A stretch of DNA of 43,862 nucleotides from Puniceicoccaceae bacterium K14 (GTDB lineage Bacteria > Verrucomicrobiota > Verrucomicrobiia > Opitutales > Opitutaceae). This document shows positions 17,887-26,968 of the stretch, one piece after another (the first letter of the stretch is position 1; every line of letters begins with the position of its first letter). The notes under the pieces were generated by a model that had not been told where the DNA came from, ran no database searches, and was given only the letters and a program-made list of their open reading frames with translations. The stretch spans positions 1-43,862 of the forward strand of contig JAKYXN010000044.1 in the NCBI GenBank assembly GCA_022538095.1, read 5' to 3'. A program made the position numbers and the translations under genes.

Positions 17887-20271
17887 ATGAGCAATCCAAA
17901 CATGCGCCCAACTCAGAAAAAAGCATCAGGCTTTAACCCTAACGATATCCCATTTATTCTAGCACGGCATAAATGGAAAATAGTACTTTGCACGATCGTT
18001 AGCATCGTAGCAGCTGGAGTATACCATTCTTCAATTCTCCCGGATTACATCTCCGAAACGAAGATCTTCATAAAGTACGTAGAAAATACGGTAGACCCCA
18101 CCTCAGACAGGGCAGACATCCAAAATGTCGCAGGCAGGGGTAATGGGCATGTAATCAACTCCGAAATTGAAATGCTAACGAGCATGGACCTTATTACGGA
18201 AGTTGCACAAAATGTATCCCCCGCAAAAATAAACCAAGTTGGTAAAAGCAAGCTGGATACACTCATCGGCGAGCTTTTTTCAAAAGAAGCCGAAGCTGAT
18301 TCGGCTGGCGACGATGAGAATATCTTCAAAGCAATTCATCTCGTACAAAGTGGACTCTCGGTTGAGCTTATAAACAACAGTAGTATACTACTGATTTCGT
18401 TCCAACACCCAAATCCTCTTTTGTCACAACCTATTCTCGAAGAAATCGTTAATACCTATTTCAAACGTCACCTTACGATCCACAATCAAGAGAAAGACTG
18501 GAATGGGTTTCTAACTAGAGAAGCGGATAAATTCAGGGGGAGTACCCAAAGAACGGACAAGCAAATTCAAAAGCTGTACCGTCAAATCAATTTTAACTCC
18601 ATCGAAGAAGCTAAAAGCTGGGAAGCAAATGAAACGACACGCCTTCGACAGGAAATTTTAAGAGCACAAGCGCTTCTTGCAGAAACAGAAGCCACAATCG
18701 GTGCAATTGCCCCAACTACAGCAGAAACCGAAACAAATCTACCGGCGGAAACTACAGATTTTAACGAAATCGAGACACTCAATGAAGAAATCCTAGCAGA
18801 ACATGCAAATATTGCACAAAGGCTACAGGTACTTAGGAACCGCGAACAAGAGCTACTCCTACAATACACGACAAAAAGTACATTCGTTCGGAACATAAGA
18901 GAGCAGATTTCTTTGGCTGAAAGAGAAATGCTCGATCTCGTCCGTGCAAATCCAGCACTCACAAAAGTTGATGTTGCACAAGTTGGTGGAAATTTAAACA
19001 ACAACGCACTTAATTTGATAGCCGCAAAACGTGATGTATTAGCTCTAACAACTAGAATCAACACTTTGGAAGCTCAGCTTGCCGCAGTTAAAGAAGAAGG
19101 ACGGAAGGTAAACGAGATTCAACTAGACATCGAAGAACTCGAGATGAAAAAAGACCTCTACGTTGCCAACTACAAAAATTACGTAGAAAATATCGAAAAA
19201 TTTAGAGTTCAGGAAATTCTCGATGATAGCGAAATCCGTAATATGGAGACCATCCAGAAGCCAACCCCCCCTTATTCCGATCAATCAAAAACAAATCAAG
19301 TAGTTGCGGGAATCGCGGCCGCTGGACTCATAATCGGAATTGGGTGGGCATTTTTAATCGAGTTATACTTGGATCGTACTTTCAAACGATCCGTAGAGGT
19401 TGAGCGTGGCTTAGGGATTCCTCTTTTCGCATCGATTCCCAACGCTTACTCACGCTCTTATTTAAGGCTGTCAAAGTCAGTAGGAAAAGAAAGCCTCCGG
19501 CTAACCGCAGCGAACAAGGCTGCTGCCCTTCACTCTGGGAACAAAGCTTCAGAATCTTCCAGCAGTCTAATATCAACAGCTTCAGCTGTATCCGAAAAGC
19601 AAGTAGAGGCTGAATCAGACCCAGCCCCATGGAATGAGAATCATGCTCTACATCCTTACTTTGAAGCTCTAAGAGATCGCATGCTCGGTTTCTTCGACAG
19701 TAAGAACCTTACACACTCTCCTAAAATGATCGGCTTAACAGGTCTAGGCGAAGCAACTGGCGTATCAACGATTGCGGGTGGCCTTGCTGGGGCCCTTTCG
19801 AATATGGGTGAAGGCAACGTTCTCTTAGTAGATATGAATCTCGGGCAGGAATCTGCTCATCAATTCTACCAAGGAAAAACTGTGACCCCTCAAGAAGATT
19901 CTCAAGACGAGAACTCAAGTACTCAAATTGAGAAAAATCTTTTTGTGGTGGCAGAAGGAACGAATGGATACAAATTACCAAGAATTGACCCAAAACGATT
20001 TAACGACCTGGTAACAAAACTCAAAAATAGCGAATACGACTATATCGTTTTCGACTTACCTGCAGTTAGCCCAATCAGTGCCACTCCTCGCCTTGCTAGA
20101 GCTATGGACACGGTAATGCTCGTGATAGAGTCAGAAAAGAGCGACAAAAATGTTGTGGAAAAAGCGACTTCGATACTAAGAGAATCCAACGAAAATGTAG
20201 GAGCAATCTTGAACAAAACTAAGATATACGCGCCGGGTCAGCTAAAACAAGACTTCGTAGGTCATTCGTAA
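17887..20271 (+). CDS. Wzc/ExoP-like polysaccharide co-polymerase with degenerate kinase domain
   Basis: The 794-residue protein has a Wzz-type N-terminal membrane segment (about 30-50), a long periplasmic part with coiled coils (about 220-440), a second membrane segment (about 471-493) and a cytoplasmic BY-kinase-like domain (about 590-780). In the kinase domain the Walker A loop reads GEATGVST with Val626 where Lys is required. Walker A' (LLVDMN, Asp649) and Walker B (IVFDLPA, Asp723) remain. The C-terminus has no Tyr cluster. These proteins set chain length and gate export of Wzx/Wzy polysaccharides. This one probably lacks ATP hydrolysis or autophosphorylation and may act structurally. 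It is the second gene of the locus. Confidence 0.88.
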   Translation: MSNPNMRPTQKKASGFNPNDIPFILARHKWKIVLCTIVSIVAAGVYHSSILPDYISETKIFIKYVENTVDPTSDRADIQNVAGRGNGHVINSEIEMLTSMDLITEVAQNVSPAKINQVGKSKLDTLIGELFSKEAEADSAGDDENIFKAIHLVQSGLSVELINNSSILLISFQHPNPLLSQPILEEIVNTYFKRHLTIHNQEKDWNGFLTREADKFRGSTQRTDKQIQKLYRQINFNSIEEAKSWEANETTRLRQEILRAQALLAETEATIGAIAPTTAETETNLPAETTDFNEIETLNEEILAEHANIAQRLQVLRNREQELLLQYTTKSTFVRNIREQISLAEREMLDLVRANPALTKVDVAQVGGNLNNNALNLIAAKRDVLALTTRINTLEAQLAAVKEEGRKVNEIQLDIEELEMKKDLYVANYKNYVENIEKFRVQEILDDSEIRNMETIQKPTPPYSDQSKTNQVVAGIAAAGLIIGIGWAFLIELYLDRTFKRSVEVERGLGIPLFASIPNAYSRSYLRLSKSVGKESLRLTAANKAAALHSGNKASESSSSLISTASAVSEKQVEAESDPAPWNENHALHPYFEALRDRMLGFFDSKNLTHSPKMIGLTGLGEATGVSTIAGGLAGALSNMGEGNVLLVDMNLGQESAHQFYQGKTVTPQEDSQDENSSTQIEKNLFVVAEGTNGYKLPRIDPKRFNDLVTKLKNSEYDYIVFDLPAVSPISATPRLARAMDTVMLVIESEKSDKNVVEKATSILRESNENVGAILNKTKIYAPGQLKQDFVGHS

Positions 20272-20297
20272 AGCTACAAGCTATCTGAACAGAACGA

Positions 20298-20765
20298 ATG
20301 GAAAGTTCTTCCAGCAAAAAGAAAAAGGTAGTCGCAATTTCATCTGGCGGTGGTCACTGGGTCCAGCTCAATAGACTTAGACCAGCTTTCGATGATTGTG
20401 ACCTTACTTTCGCTACGGTAAAAGAATCTTATCGTGATGAAATCGAAGGAGCTAATTTCACAGTTATCCCCGACTCCAACCGATCTAATAAGTTCAAGCT
20501 TCTAAAATCTGCTGTAGGAATTCTATTAACTCTCTTGAAGATCAGGCCAGACGTAGTGATCTCGACTGGAGCCGCCCCTGGGTATTTTGCTGTCCGAATT
20601 GGAAAATTACTAGGAGCCAAGACTATATGGGTTGATAGCATTGCGAACGCAGAAGTCCTATCGCTTTCGGGCCAGAAAGCCGGAAAGCACGTAGATTTAT
20701 GGCTAACGCAATGGCCTCACTTAGCAAAAAAAGGTGGTCCAGAGTACGTAGGGAACGTATTATGA
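20298..20765 (+). CDS. Alg14/PssD-like glycosyltransferase subunit
   Basis: The 155-residue product has SSGGGHWVQL near the N-terminus, VVISTGAAPGYFAVRIGKLL and a hydrophobic stretch at about 75-85, the layout of Alg14/PssD/Cps14F. These membrane-associated subunits hold the catalytic partner at the membrane and bind the lipid-linked acceptor. The next gene is the Alg13-like partner, which overlaps by four bases (ATGA at 20762-20765), so the two are translated together as one split GT-B enzyme. The donor is not determined by sequence; UDP-sugars are used by known members. Confidence 0.85.
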   Translation: MESSSSKKKKVVAISSGGGHWVQLNRLRPAFDDCDLTFATVKESYRDEIEGANFTVIPDSNRSNKFKLLKSAVGILLTLLKIRPDVVISTGAAPGYFAVRIGKLLGAKTIWVDSIANAEVLSLSGQKAGKHVDLWLTQWPHLAKKGGPEYVGNVL

Positions 20766-21259
20766 TATTTATTACAGTCGGAACAGATAGTCCCTTTAAT
20801 CGTATGATAAAAATCATTGATCATTGGGCAAAGGAAAACAATCGAGAAGATATATTTGCTCAGATTGGAGATACTGATTGGTCACCTTCCTATATAAAGT
20901 ATTCAAAATTTCTTGATCCCGCGGAATTTGCAGAAAAGCTTTCTCAAGCCGATTACATAGTTTCTCACGCTGGAATGGGAACGATTCTTACAGCATTAAA
21001 GTGGCAAAAACCAATCCTCGTTTTTCCTAGAAGAGCTAGCCTTGGTGAACAAAGAAACGAACATCAACTAGCCACAGCGAACAAATTATTGAGCATGGAG
21101 AAGATTAACGTCGCATTTGAAGCTGATGAACTAAAAACCAAGCTCAACAACCTAAGTTCGCTTCAGTCAAAAGGAAATATAGGAGAATACGCTTCTCCTT
21201 CTCTTATTTCTTGCATTCAGAATTTTATAAACCCTTCAGATAAAAGCAAAGGCAAATAA
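20762..21259 (+). CDS. Alg13/PssE-like glycosyltransferase catalytic subunit
   Basis: The 165-residue product begins MIFITVGTDSPFNRMI and has SHAGMGTILTALKWQKPILVFPR and GEQRNEHQ, the C-terminal GT-B domain signature shared by Alg13, PssE and Cps14G. The start at 20762 gives the ATGA overlap with the Alg14-like gene and the conventional N-terminus; an upstream in-frame ATG at 20699 was rejected. Together the pair should transfer one sugar to the growing repeat unit on the inner face of the membrane. Confidence 0.87.
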   Translation: MIFITVGTDSPFNRMIKIIDHWAKENNREDIFAQIGDTDWSPSYIKYSKFLDPAEFAEKLSQADYIVSHAGMGTILTALKWQKPILVFPRRASLGEQRNEHQLATANKLLSMEKINVAFEADELKTKLNNLSSLQSKGNIGEYASPSLISCIQNFINPSDKSKGK

Positions 21260-21260
21260 A

Positions 21261-21767
21261 ATGCTGCAATCAGTTTTAGCTCTTATTGACCCTAGAAATT
21301 ATCTACATCTTTTAAAGGTCGTAAACTTCTATAGATACAGTCACGTAGCCCCTAAAAGACTGATAAGAATGGGCAAAGGGACCGCTATGGCTCCCAATAT
21401 TTCGCTTCGAAATGGTGAGCGAATTTCTATCGGAAAAGAATGCCATATTGGCGAACGTAGTTCTCTTTGGGCCGGGGACAGCACTGGAAAAATAACTATC
21501 GGAAACAATGTATCATTAGCTCCTGAAGTTTACATTACCGCTTCAGACTACCAATTCGTAAAAGGGATACCATTTCGAAAGCAGCCCAAACGTGAAAGAG
21601 ATGTAACAATCGGCAATGATGTCTGGTTGGGAGTTAAGGTCGTTGTAACAGCGGGTGTAAGCATCGGGGATGGCTGCATAGTAGGAGCTGGTGCCGTAGT
21701 GACCAAAGACCTACCTCCAAACACGATTGCCGGAGGCGTTCCCGCGAAAATAATAAAGAACAGATAA
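21261..21767 (+). CDS. Hexapeptide-repeat acyltransferase (LbH)
   Basis: The 168-residue protein has the left-handed beta-helix repeats of the WcaF/CysE-like acyltransferase group: ISIGKECHIGERSSLW, ITIGNNVSLAPEVYI, VTIGNDVWLGVKVVVTAGVS and the ending AGGVPAKIIKNR. Such enzymes O-acetylate sugars using acetyl-CoA. It sits one base after the Alg13-like gene, so it probably modifies the repeat unit. The acceptor sugar cannot be told. Confidence 0.88.
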   Translation: MLQSVLALIDPRNYLHLLKVVNFYRYSHVAPKRLIRMGKGTAMAPNISLRNGERISIGKECHIGERSSLWAGDSTGKITIGNNVSLAPEVYITASDYQFVKGIPFRKQPKRERDVTIGNDVWLGVKVVVTAGVSIGDGCIVGAGAVVTKDLPPNTIAGGVPAKIIKNR

Positions 21768-21780
21768 CCATTTTTCATTC

Positions 21781-22767
21781 ATGAATCAAGACTCCGACTC
21801 TAACAATGCTCCAACATCCAGCAACGCTGCCACTCCAACAGATGTTGCGATTCTAATTGTCACATATAACTCTGAAGAGGAAATTGAAGAATGTCTCACT
21901 AGTGTGTTCGAGCAACGCGACAAGATAACACAAGAAGTAATTGTATTAGATAATTTATCACAAGATAATACAGTCACCTTGATCAAAGCCAAGTTCCCTC
22001 AAGTAAAGCTAATTCAGCCAGGCGAAAACCTAGGTTTCGCCAAGGGAGTTAATGAAGCTGCGCGTCACGCCAATTCAAAATATATACTTTTGTTGAACCC
22101 AGACACCCAAATCGTTAAGAATGCAATTGATCGCATTTTTAATTTCGCTGAAAGCAAAAAAGGACATGGGCTTTATGGGGGTAGAACTATTCAGCCAGAC
22201 GGTAGCCTAGAAGCGTCTTCATGCTGGGGGCTCCCGACTTTGTGGAGTCATGCAATGTTTGCTTTTGGTCTAAGTACTATATTCAAGAAAAACCCCGTAT
22301 TCGACCCGGAATCCCTGGGTAACTGGAAACGTGATACAGTTAAAGAAGTTGGGGTAATAACGGGCTGCTTCTTGCTTTGCCTAAAATCATTTTGGGACGA
22401 CACCTTACAAGGCTTTGATGAACGTTATTTCATGTACGGCGAGGATGTAGACTTGGCGATGCGTACACACGCAAATGGTTGCACTCCGATAATTTGCCCA
22501 GAGGCAGAGCTCATACATGAAGTCGGCAAATCATCAAAAACACCTACACATAAAATGATTCTCCTGTTCAAAGGAAAAGCCTGTTTGGCTATAACTCATT
22601 GGAGAGGTGCAAAAAAAAGCTTAGCCTTACTTTTTTTAAAATTCGGAGTATTACTTCGATCATTGCCATCGATTATCAAGGGTAACAAGACTCCTGAAAG
22701 GTGGCACTACCTTTGGACCCAAAGAAGAGAATGGATCAAAGGCTATCCAACATCCTCTGAAAATTAA
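21781..22767 (+). CDS. GT2 glycosyltransferase (rhamnosyltransferase-like)
   Basis: The 328-residue GT-A fold enzyme shows AILIVTYNSEEEIEECL, the nucleotide block VIVLDNLSQDNT, GENLGFAKGVNEAA and the metal-site equivalent LLNPDTQI, followed by MYGEDVDLAMR. The NPDT motif and GFAKGVN segment are typical of WbbL-like rhamnosyltransferases and related GT2 enzymes. A short Asn/Thr/Ser-rich lead precedes the domain. It belongs to the locus by strand and spacing. Donor and acceptor are unproven. Confidence 0.88.
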   Translation: MNQDSDSNNAPTSSNAATPTDVAILIVTYNSEEEIEECLTSVFEQRDKITQEVIVLDNLSQDNTVTLIKAKFPQVKLIQPGENLGFAKGVNEAARHANSKYILLLNPDTQIVKNAIDRIFNFAESKKGHGLYGGRTIQPDGSLEASSCWGLPTLWSHAMFAFGLSTIFKKNPVFDPESLGNWKRDTVKEVGVITGCFLLCLKSFWDDTLQGFDERYFMYGEDVDLAMRTHANGCTPIICPEAELIHEVGKSSKTPTHKMILLFKGKACLAITHWRGAKKSLALLFLKFGVLLRSLPSIIKGNKTPERWHYLWTQRREWIKGYPTSSEN

Positions 22768-22779
22768 TATGACCGAACG

Positions 22780-23673
22780 ATGTTAAGCGTTGTAATTCCC
22801 AGTTACAATCGTTGTGAATCAATGATTCAGTTGCTCAGCGACGTCTATGATCAAAAGGATGCGACGTTTGAAGTTATCGTTGTCGACGACCGTTCCACCG
22901 ATGACTCTGTTAAAGAAATTAAAAAACAATTCCCAGCCGTTAGAGTTTTTGTGAACGCAGTCAACAGTGGCCCATCAGTAACTCGAAACCGTGGCATAAA
23001 AGAAGCAATCGGAGAAATTATTGTCGGCTTTGACAGCGATGTGACAGTGCCAGACAAATTCTGTCTCAAAAAAATTGTAGAGGAATTTAAGAACTTTCCA
23101 CATATTGATGCGTTGGCCTTTCGTCTCCTGCAGCCCGATCAAACAACCGATGATTTTGCCAGGTGGTGGCACCCTCTCGACTGTAGAGCTTTCTCAAAAC
23201 AAAAATTCTTAACAGATTATTTTAGTGGAACGGGATATGCGTTCGTAAAAGCAAAAATCGAAGAAGCCGGCGCTTTTCCCGAATATTTATATATGCACTA
23301 TGAGGAAGTTATCCTTGCACTCTGTGCTATAGACAATGGCCAGATGATCCAATACACACCAAGTATAGAGGTAGTTCACCATGAAGGCCAGGTATCTCGC
23401 AGAACTGAAATTAAGGCATTTTACAAACACCGAAATCAATTGCTCCTAGCCTACCTCCACTACCCTGTATTCAAAGCTCTAAAATACGTATTACCACGAA
23501 CAGCAAAAGCGTTTCTAGACTCAATTACGAACAATAGCGTAAAGTCATACTTTAAAGCACTAAGGTCAGCACCTCAAGTAGTCAAAGACCACAGCCTTAA
23601 ACGAGCGCCAATCAAGAGGAAAACACTCAAGATCCTTAACTCATATCGCAAAGCTACCGTATCAAAGCCATAA
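22780..23673 (+). CDS. GT2 glycosyltransferase
   Basis: The 297-residue GT2 enzyme starts directly with MLSVVIPSYNRCESMIQLL, continues VIVVDDRSTDDSVKEI, SGPSVTRNRGIKEA and the DXD motif IVGFDSDVTV, with the acceptor-side MHYEEVILALCAIDNG block. The C-terminal 70 residues are basic, likely membrane-associating. It lies 12 bases after the previous transferase, so cotranscription is likely. The sugar is unknown. Confidence 0.88.
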   Translation: MLSVVIPSYNRCESMIQLLSDVYDQKDATFEVIVVDDRSTDDSVKEIKKQFPAVRVFVNAVNSGPSVTRNRGIKEAIGEIIVGFDSDVTVPDKFCLKKIVEEFKNFPHIDALAFRLLQPDQTTDDFARWWHPLDCRAFSKQKFLTDYFSGTGYAFVKAKIEEAGAFPEYLYMHYEEVILALCAIDNGQMIQYTPSIEVVHHEGQVSRRTEIKAFYKHRNQLLLAYLHYPVFKALKYVLPRTAKAFLDSITNNSVKSYFKALRSAPQVVKDHSLKRAPIKRKTLKILNSYRKATVSKP

Positions 23674-23695
23674 ATAGCTAAAGAAAAAAACTGAT

Positions 23696-25774
23696 ATGAG
23701 ATTTTTATCTAAAAAACTGAATTTATTAGTCACTGTATGCTCTGTACTGCTTTTCACATCAAACGGAAAATCTGCAACAAGCGTATCCCAAGGTGACGTT
23801 ACCTGGACCTTCGACAAAGACTACGAAGTAGGTCAATTCGTCAACGGCGACTTCTACGTTGTTTCGTCAAGTGGAATAACTGTAACCAACATTACTCCGG
23901 AATGGGACGGGACCAAAAACGGCTCTCAAATTAATCCGATAGGTACTTCTCAAGAAGTTCAAGGATTGGATAAACGCGTAAACAACACAACGCTCGACTC
24001 AAGTCTTAACATCGCCGACAACCTGCCCTATTACGTATCTGCTAACAGCTCTATCGTATCGGCAGTAGGAAGAGCTTCTCAAAGCACCTACAAGAGGACT
24101 TTCATAGAGGCCATAGAAATACTCACCGTCTTACCTTCGACTCCGCCAACCAATTCATTCAGGCCTCCATTTGCCGGAACAGACAAAACTATACGGGGAA
24201 CGTTGGACTCCATTGACACTAGCTGGCTTCACAATTTAGAACACCCTAACAATGTATCTTCCCCGAACTCAGCCATAGGGAACCCACAAATTGATTGGTT
24301 CGACCAATGGCAAAATAGCGATTTCAAGTCTGAGAACACAGAACACACCTACGGACGCTCAATTGCTTACGATGGGGCCACCGCCGTTCTTTGGCTTCAT
24401 CTAAGCAATTCTTTTGAGACTAAAAAAGATACTCTTATTAACGTCATTCAGCGAGGTATAGACACCTTTGGTATCGTCCATTCGGCAAATTTTGGGTACT
24501 GGCCTAACGGAGGACACAACGTCGGAAGGAAGCTTTATCTTTTATTTGCGGCGAAAGCGCTCGAGGACGAAGAAATAATGTCCTACTCTACCTCGCTCCT
24601 CGGATCTAGAAGACGCTGGCAGGAAGACGAACAACATTTCTACGTTACGCAGGAAATCACTGAGAATACTCCATCTCAATCAGATCGCCCACCTTACGGA
24701 TCAGAACATATTGGCATGGCAGATTGGACATCAAATGCGTATAGTGAAATAGAAGGAGCGACACCCCTATGGGATGGATGGAGTCGTAGCGGATACAGGT
24801 TTGTGAACGGTGCCCCAAATGTAGGTCAAGTTTTAGCAGCAGAGCTGTCTGGTTTAAGAGATGACTGGGATTGGGAACCATTTTTTGACTACATTGAAGA
24901 TCGATATTGGTCCAATGAAAAAGGCAACTATGGAAATGGTTTAAACCAGATAAAAACTTTCCATAAAGAGATGTGGGAGTTGTATAAAGATGTCTCTGAG
25001 CTTCCTGATGCATCAACGGGCACTGTGCAAATATCTCCCAAAGACAGCTATCATGAGGGGTCTGCGGAAGTGCAATTGTCGGTAGACACTGGTGAAACAA
25101 TATACTATACGACCGATGGTTCAACTCCAACTTCAGGCAGCAATATCTATTCTGAAACTTTATCATTAATAAGCTCAACGAATATAAAAGCTCTATCCCA
25201 CTCTCTCCTTTCCGATCCGACAAAAACGACCACGAGCCAGGTAGTCGTCCATGATATTCTATCAACAGATTCATGGAAATATATCGAATTGCCGACGAAC
25301 ACCTCAACTGCCGTATACACCCTTACTGCGACCCCGCTGGCTAACTCAATAGATACAGTCATCGGGCTCTCTACTACATCTGGAAATGATACTTATTCCA
25401 GCCTTGCATGCATCGTCCGGTTTAATGCCAGTGGATACATCGATGCTCGCAATGGCTCGCAATACACTAGTGACACGACTCTAGCCTATCAAACTGGACA
25501 GACCTATCAGGTAAAGATAAATGTAAACTTAACTAATAAGAAGTACGATGTATCCATTCAAGAGAATGATTCTGATCCAATTTCGTTGGCGACTCAATAT
25601 GATTTCCGGTCAGATCAATCAGATGCAACTGAGTTAACTTACCTTTCCACCTACTCACTCTCGTCAAACGCTCTGGGTATCGATCAACTCGATATAAACT
25701 TGATAACTAATACACTACCTGAGAACGCTACAGACTTAACAATTCTTAATTCAGAATATTCTACCATCGAGTAA
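23696..25774 (+). CDS. Large secreted protein with chitobiase-type domain, unknown activity
   Basis: The 692-residue product has a signal peptide (about 1-27). Residues about 30-430 match no family I know: they are rich in Trp and Tyr with helical stretches around residues 225-310, such as YGRSIAYDGATAVLWLH, and could be an alpha/alpha-toroid glycan-active fold. At about 441-525 lies a CHB_HEX_C-type domain (IYYTTDGSTPTSGSNIYSE, with the TDGSTPT signature), usually an accessory module of glycan-active enzymes. The C-terminal 160 residues look beta-rich. A periplasmic or surface role on the polysaccharide (lyase, hydrolase or binding) is a guess from the locus. Confidence 0.7.
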   Translation: MRFLSKKLNLLVTVCSVLLFTSNGKSATSVSQGDVTWTFDKDYEVGQFVNGDFYVVSSSGITVTNITPEWDGTKNGSQINPIGTSQEVQGLDKRVNNTTLDSSLNIADNLPYYVSANSSIVSAVGRASQSTYKRTFIEAIEILTVLPSTPPTNSFRPPFAGTDKTIRGTLDSIDTSWLHNLEHPNNVSSPNSAIGNPQIDWFDQWQNSDFKSENTEHTYGRSIAYDGATAVLWLHLSNSFETKKDTLINVIQRGIDTFGIVHSANFGYWPNGGHNVGRKLYLLFAAKALEDEEIMSYSTSLLGSRRRWQEDEQHFYVTQEITENTPSQSDRPPYGSEHIGMADWTSNAYSEIEGATPLWDGWSRSGYRFVNGAPNVGQVLAAELSGLRDDWDWEPFFDYIEDRYWSNEKGNYGNGLNQIKTFHKEMWELYKDVSELPDASTGTVQISPKDSYHEGSAEVQLSVDTGETIYYTTDGSTPTSGSNIYSETLSLISSTNIKALSHSLLSDPTKTTTSQVVVHDILSTDSWKYIELPTNTSTAVYTLTATPLANSIDTVIGLSTTSGNDTYSSLACIVRFNASGYIDARNGSQYTSDTTLAYQTGQTYQVKINVNLTNKKYDVSIQENDSDPISLATQYDFRSDQSDATELTYLSTYSLSSNALGIDQLDINLITNTLPENATDLTILNSEYSTIE

Positions 25775-25782
25775 TACCTAGT

Positions 25783-26949
25783 ATGCGAAAGTTACGACTA
25801 CTCTATAGTTTTCCTCATAGAATTGGAGCGGGCAGAATATGCGATACAGCATATGAGCAAGTAAAAGCTCTTACAAAAAAGAATATAGACGTCACCCTTT
25901 TCACCGCTTCCGTAGCGAGAGAAGTACCGGCTAAAGCAAAAACGGTAAAAACTCTTTCCATCGGTAAATTTCGACTACCTGTAAGACTGTTGGGCCGCAA
26001 CAAAACCTGTGCCCTTCATGACTACATCGTATCGAAATGGATCGAAAAACATCACGATGAGATAGATGTTATCCATTGCTGGCCACTTGGATCAATTCGT
26101 ACGATCCGTACAGCAAATCGATTCAATATCCCAACTCTTATGGAGCGTCCCAATGCACATACCCAATTCGCGTTTCAGAGAGTCGAAGACGAAAGTAAGA
26201 AACTCGGGATAGCACTCCCCAAGGAACACGATCACGCATTTAACAACGAAACCTTAGAGATAGAAAACGCCGAATACAACGAAGCCACTTTCTTACTCTG
26301 CCCATCTGAGTTTGTTAAGAAGACTTTTTTGGATAAAAACTTTAAAGAGAGTAAAATCCTAAGACATCGCTATGGCTGTGACTTGGACATTTTCAGTCCA
26401 TCGAAAAATCAACCCGAATCGCGGGGCCTCAAAGCTATATACGTCGGTGCTTGCGAGCCCCGTAAAGGTCTACACTATGCCCTAGAAGCTTGGAAAAAAT
26501 CGGACGCAAGCAGAGATGGAGAACTCCTTATATGCGGCAAATTTGTTCCCGAATACGAAGAAAAGGTGCGGAGTCTAATTGATCAACCAAACGTAAAATA
26601 CCTTGGCCAGCGTAGCGACATTGGAGAACTAATGAAAAACTCAGATGTGTTTTTACTCCCGTCTGTCGAAGAAGGGAGTGCACTCGTAACCTATGAAGCC
26701 CGAGCTTCTGGTTGCGTATTATTAGTATCCGATTCATGCGGGGCTGTTTGTGAGCATGAGCATGACGGCATAATCCATGATTCCGGCGAATCAGACTCTA
26801 TTACAACTTATTTAAATCTATTGCAAAACGATCAAGCGCTATTACAAAAATTAAGGCATAATTCGCTTGAAGAACGTCATACGTTGAGTTGGGACTATGG
26901 TGTGGATATGCTATTTAATTGCTACCATGAAGCATGCTCAACTAAATGA
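25783..26949 (+). CDS. GT4-type glycosyltransferase
   Basis: The 388-residue GT-B enzyme has the C-terminal nucleotide-sugar half with YVGACEPRKGLHYALEAW, LICGKFVPEYEEKV and the EX7E motif in EEGSALVTYEARASGC. The N-terminal acceptor half includes LYSFPHRIGAG and IHCWPLGSIRT. It follows the secreted-protein gene by eight bases, so it is probably in the same transcript. Retaining transfer to the glycan is expected; the sugar is unknown. Confidence 0.85.
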   Translation: MRKLRLLYSFPHRIGAGRICDTAYEQVKALTKKNIDVTLFTASVAREVPAKAKTVKTLSIGKFRLPVRLLGRNKTCALHDYIVSKWIEKHHDEIDVIHCWPLGSIRTIRTANRFNIPTLMERPNAHTQFAFQRVEDESKKLGIALPKEHDHAFNNETLEIENAEYNEATFLLCPSEFVKKTFLDKNFKESKILRHRYGCDLDIFSPSKNQPESRGLKAIYVGACEPRKGLHYALEAWKKSDASRDGELLICGKFVPEYEEKVRSLIDQPNVKYLGQRSDIGELMKNSDVFLLPSVEEGSALVTYEARASGCVLLVSDSCGAVCEHEHDGIIHDSGESDSITTYLNLLQNDQALLQKLRHNSLEERHTLSWDYGVDMLFNCYHEACSTK

Positions 26950-26968
26950 GCCCCACTAAAGCTGATAA

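Noticed and set aside
18582-19064. 160-aa minus-strand ORF inside the Wzc-like gene
   Set aside because: It is antisense to the coiled-coil coding part and looks like Ser/Leu-rich shadow.
24657-25307. 216-aa minus-strand ORF inside the secreted-protein gene
   Set aside because: It is opposite a protein with a clear signal peptide and chitobiase-type domain; its own sequence looks random.
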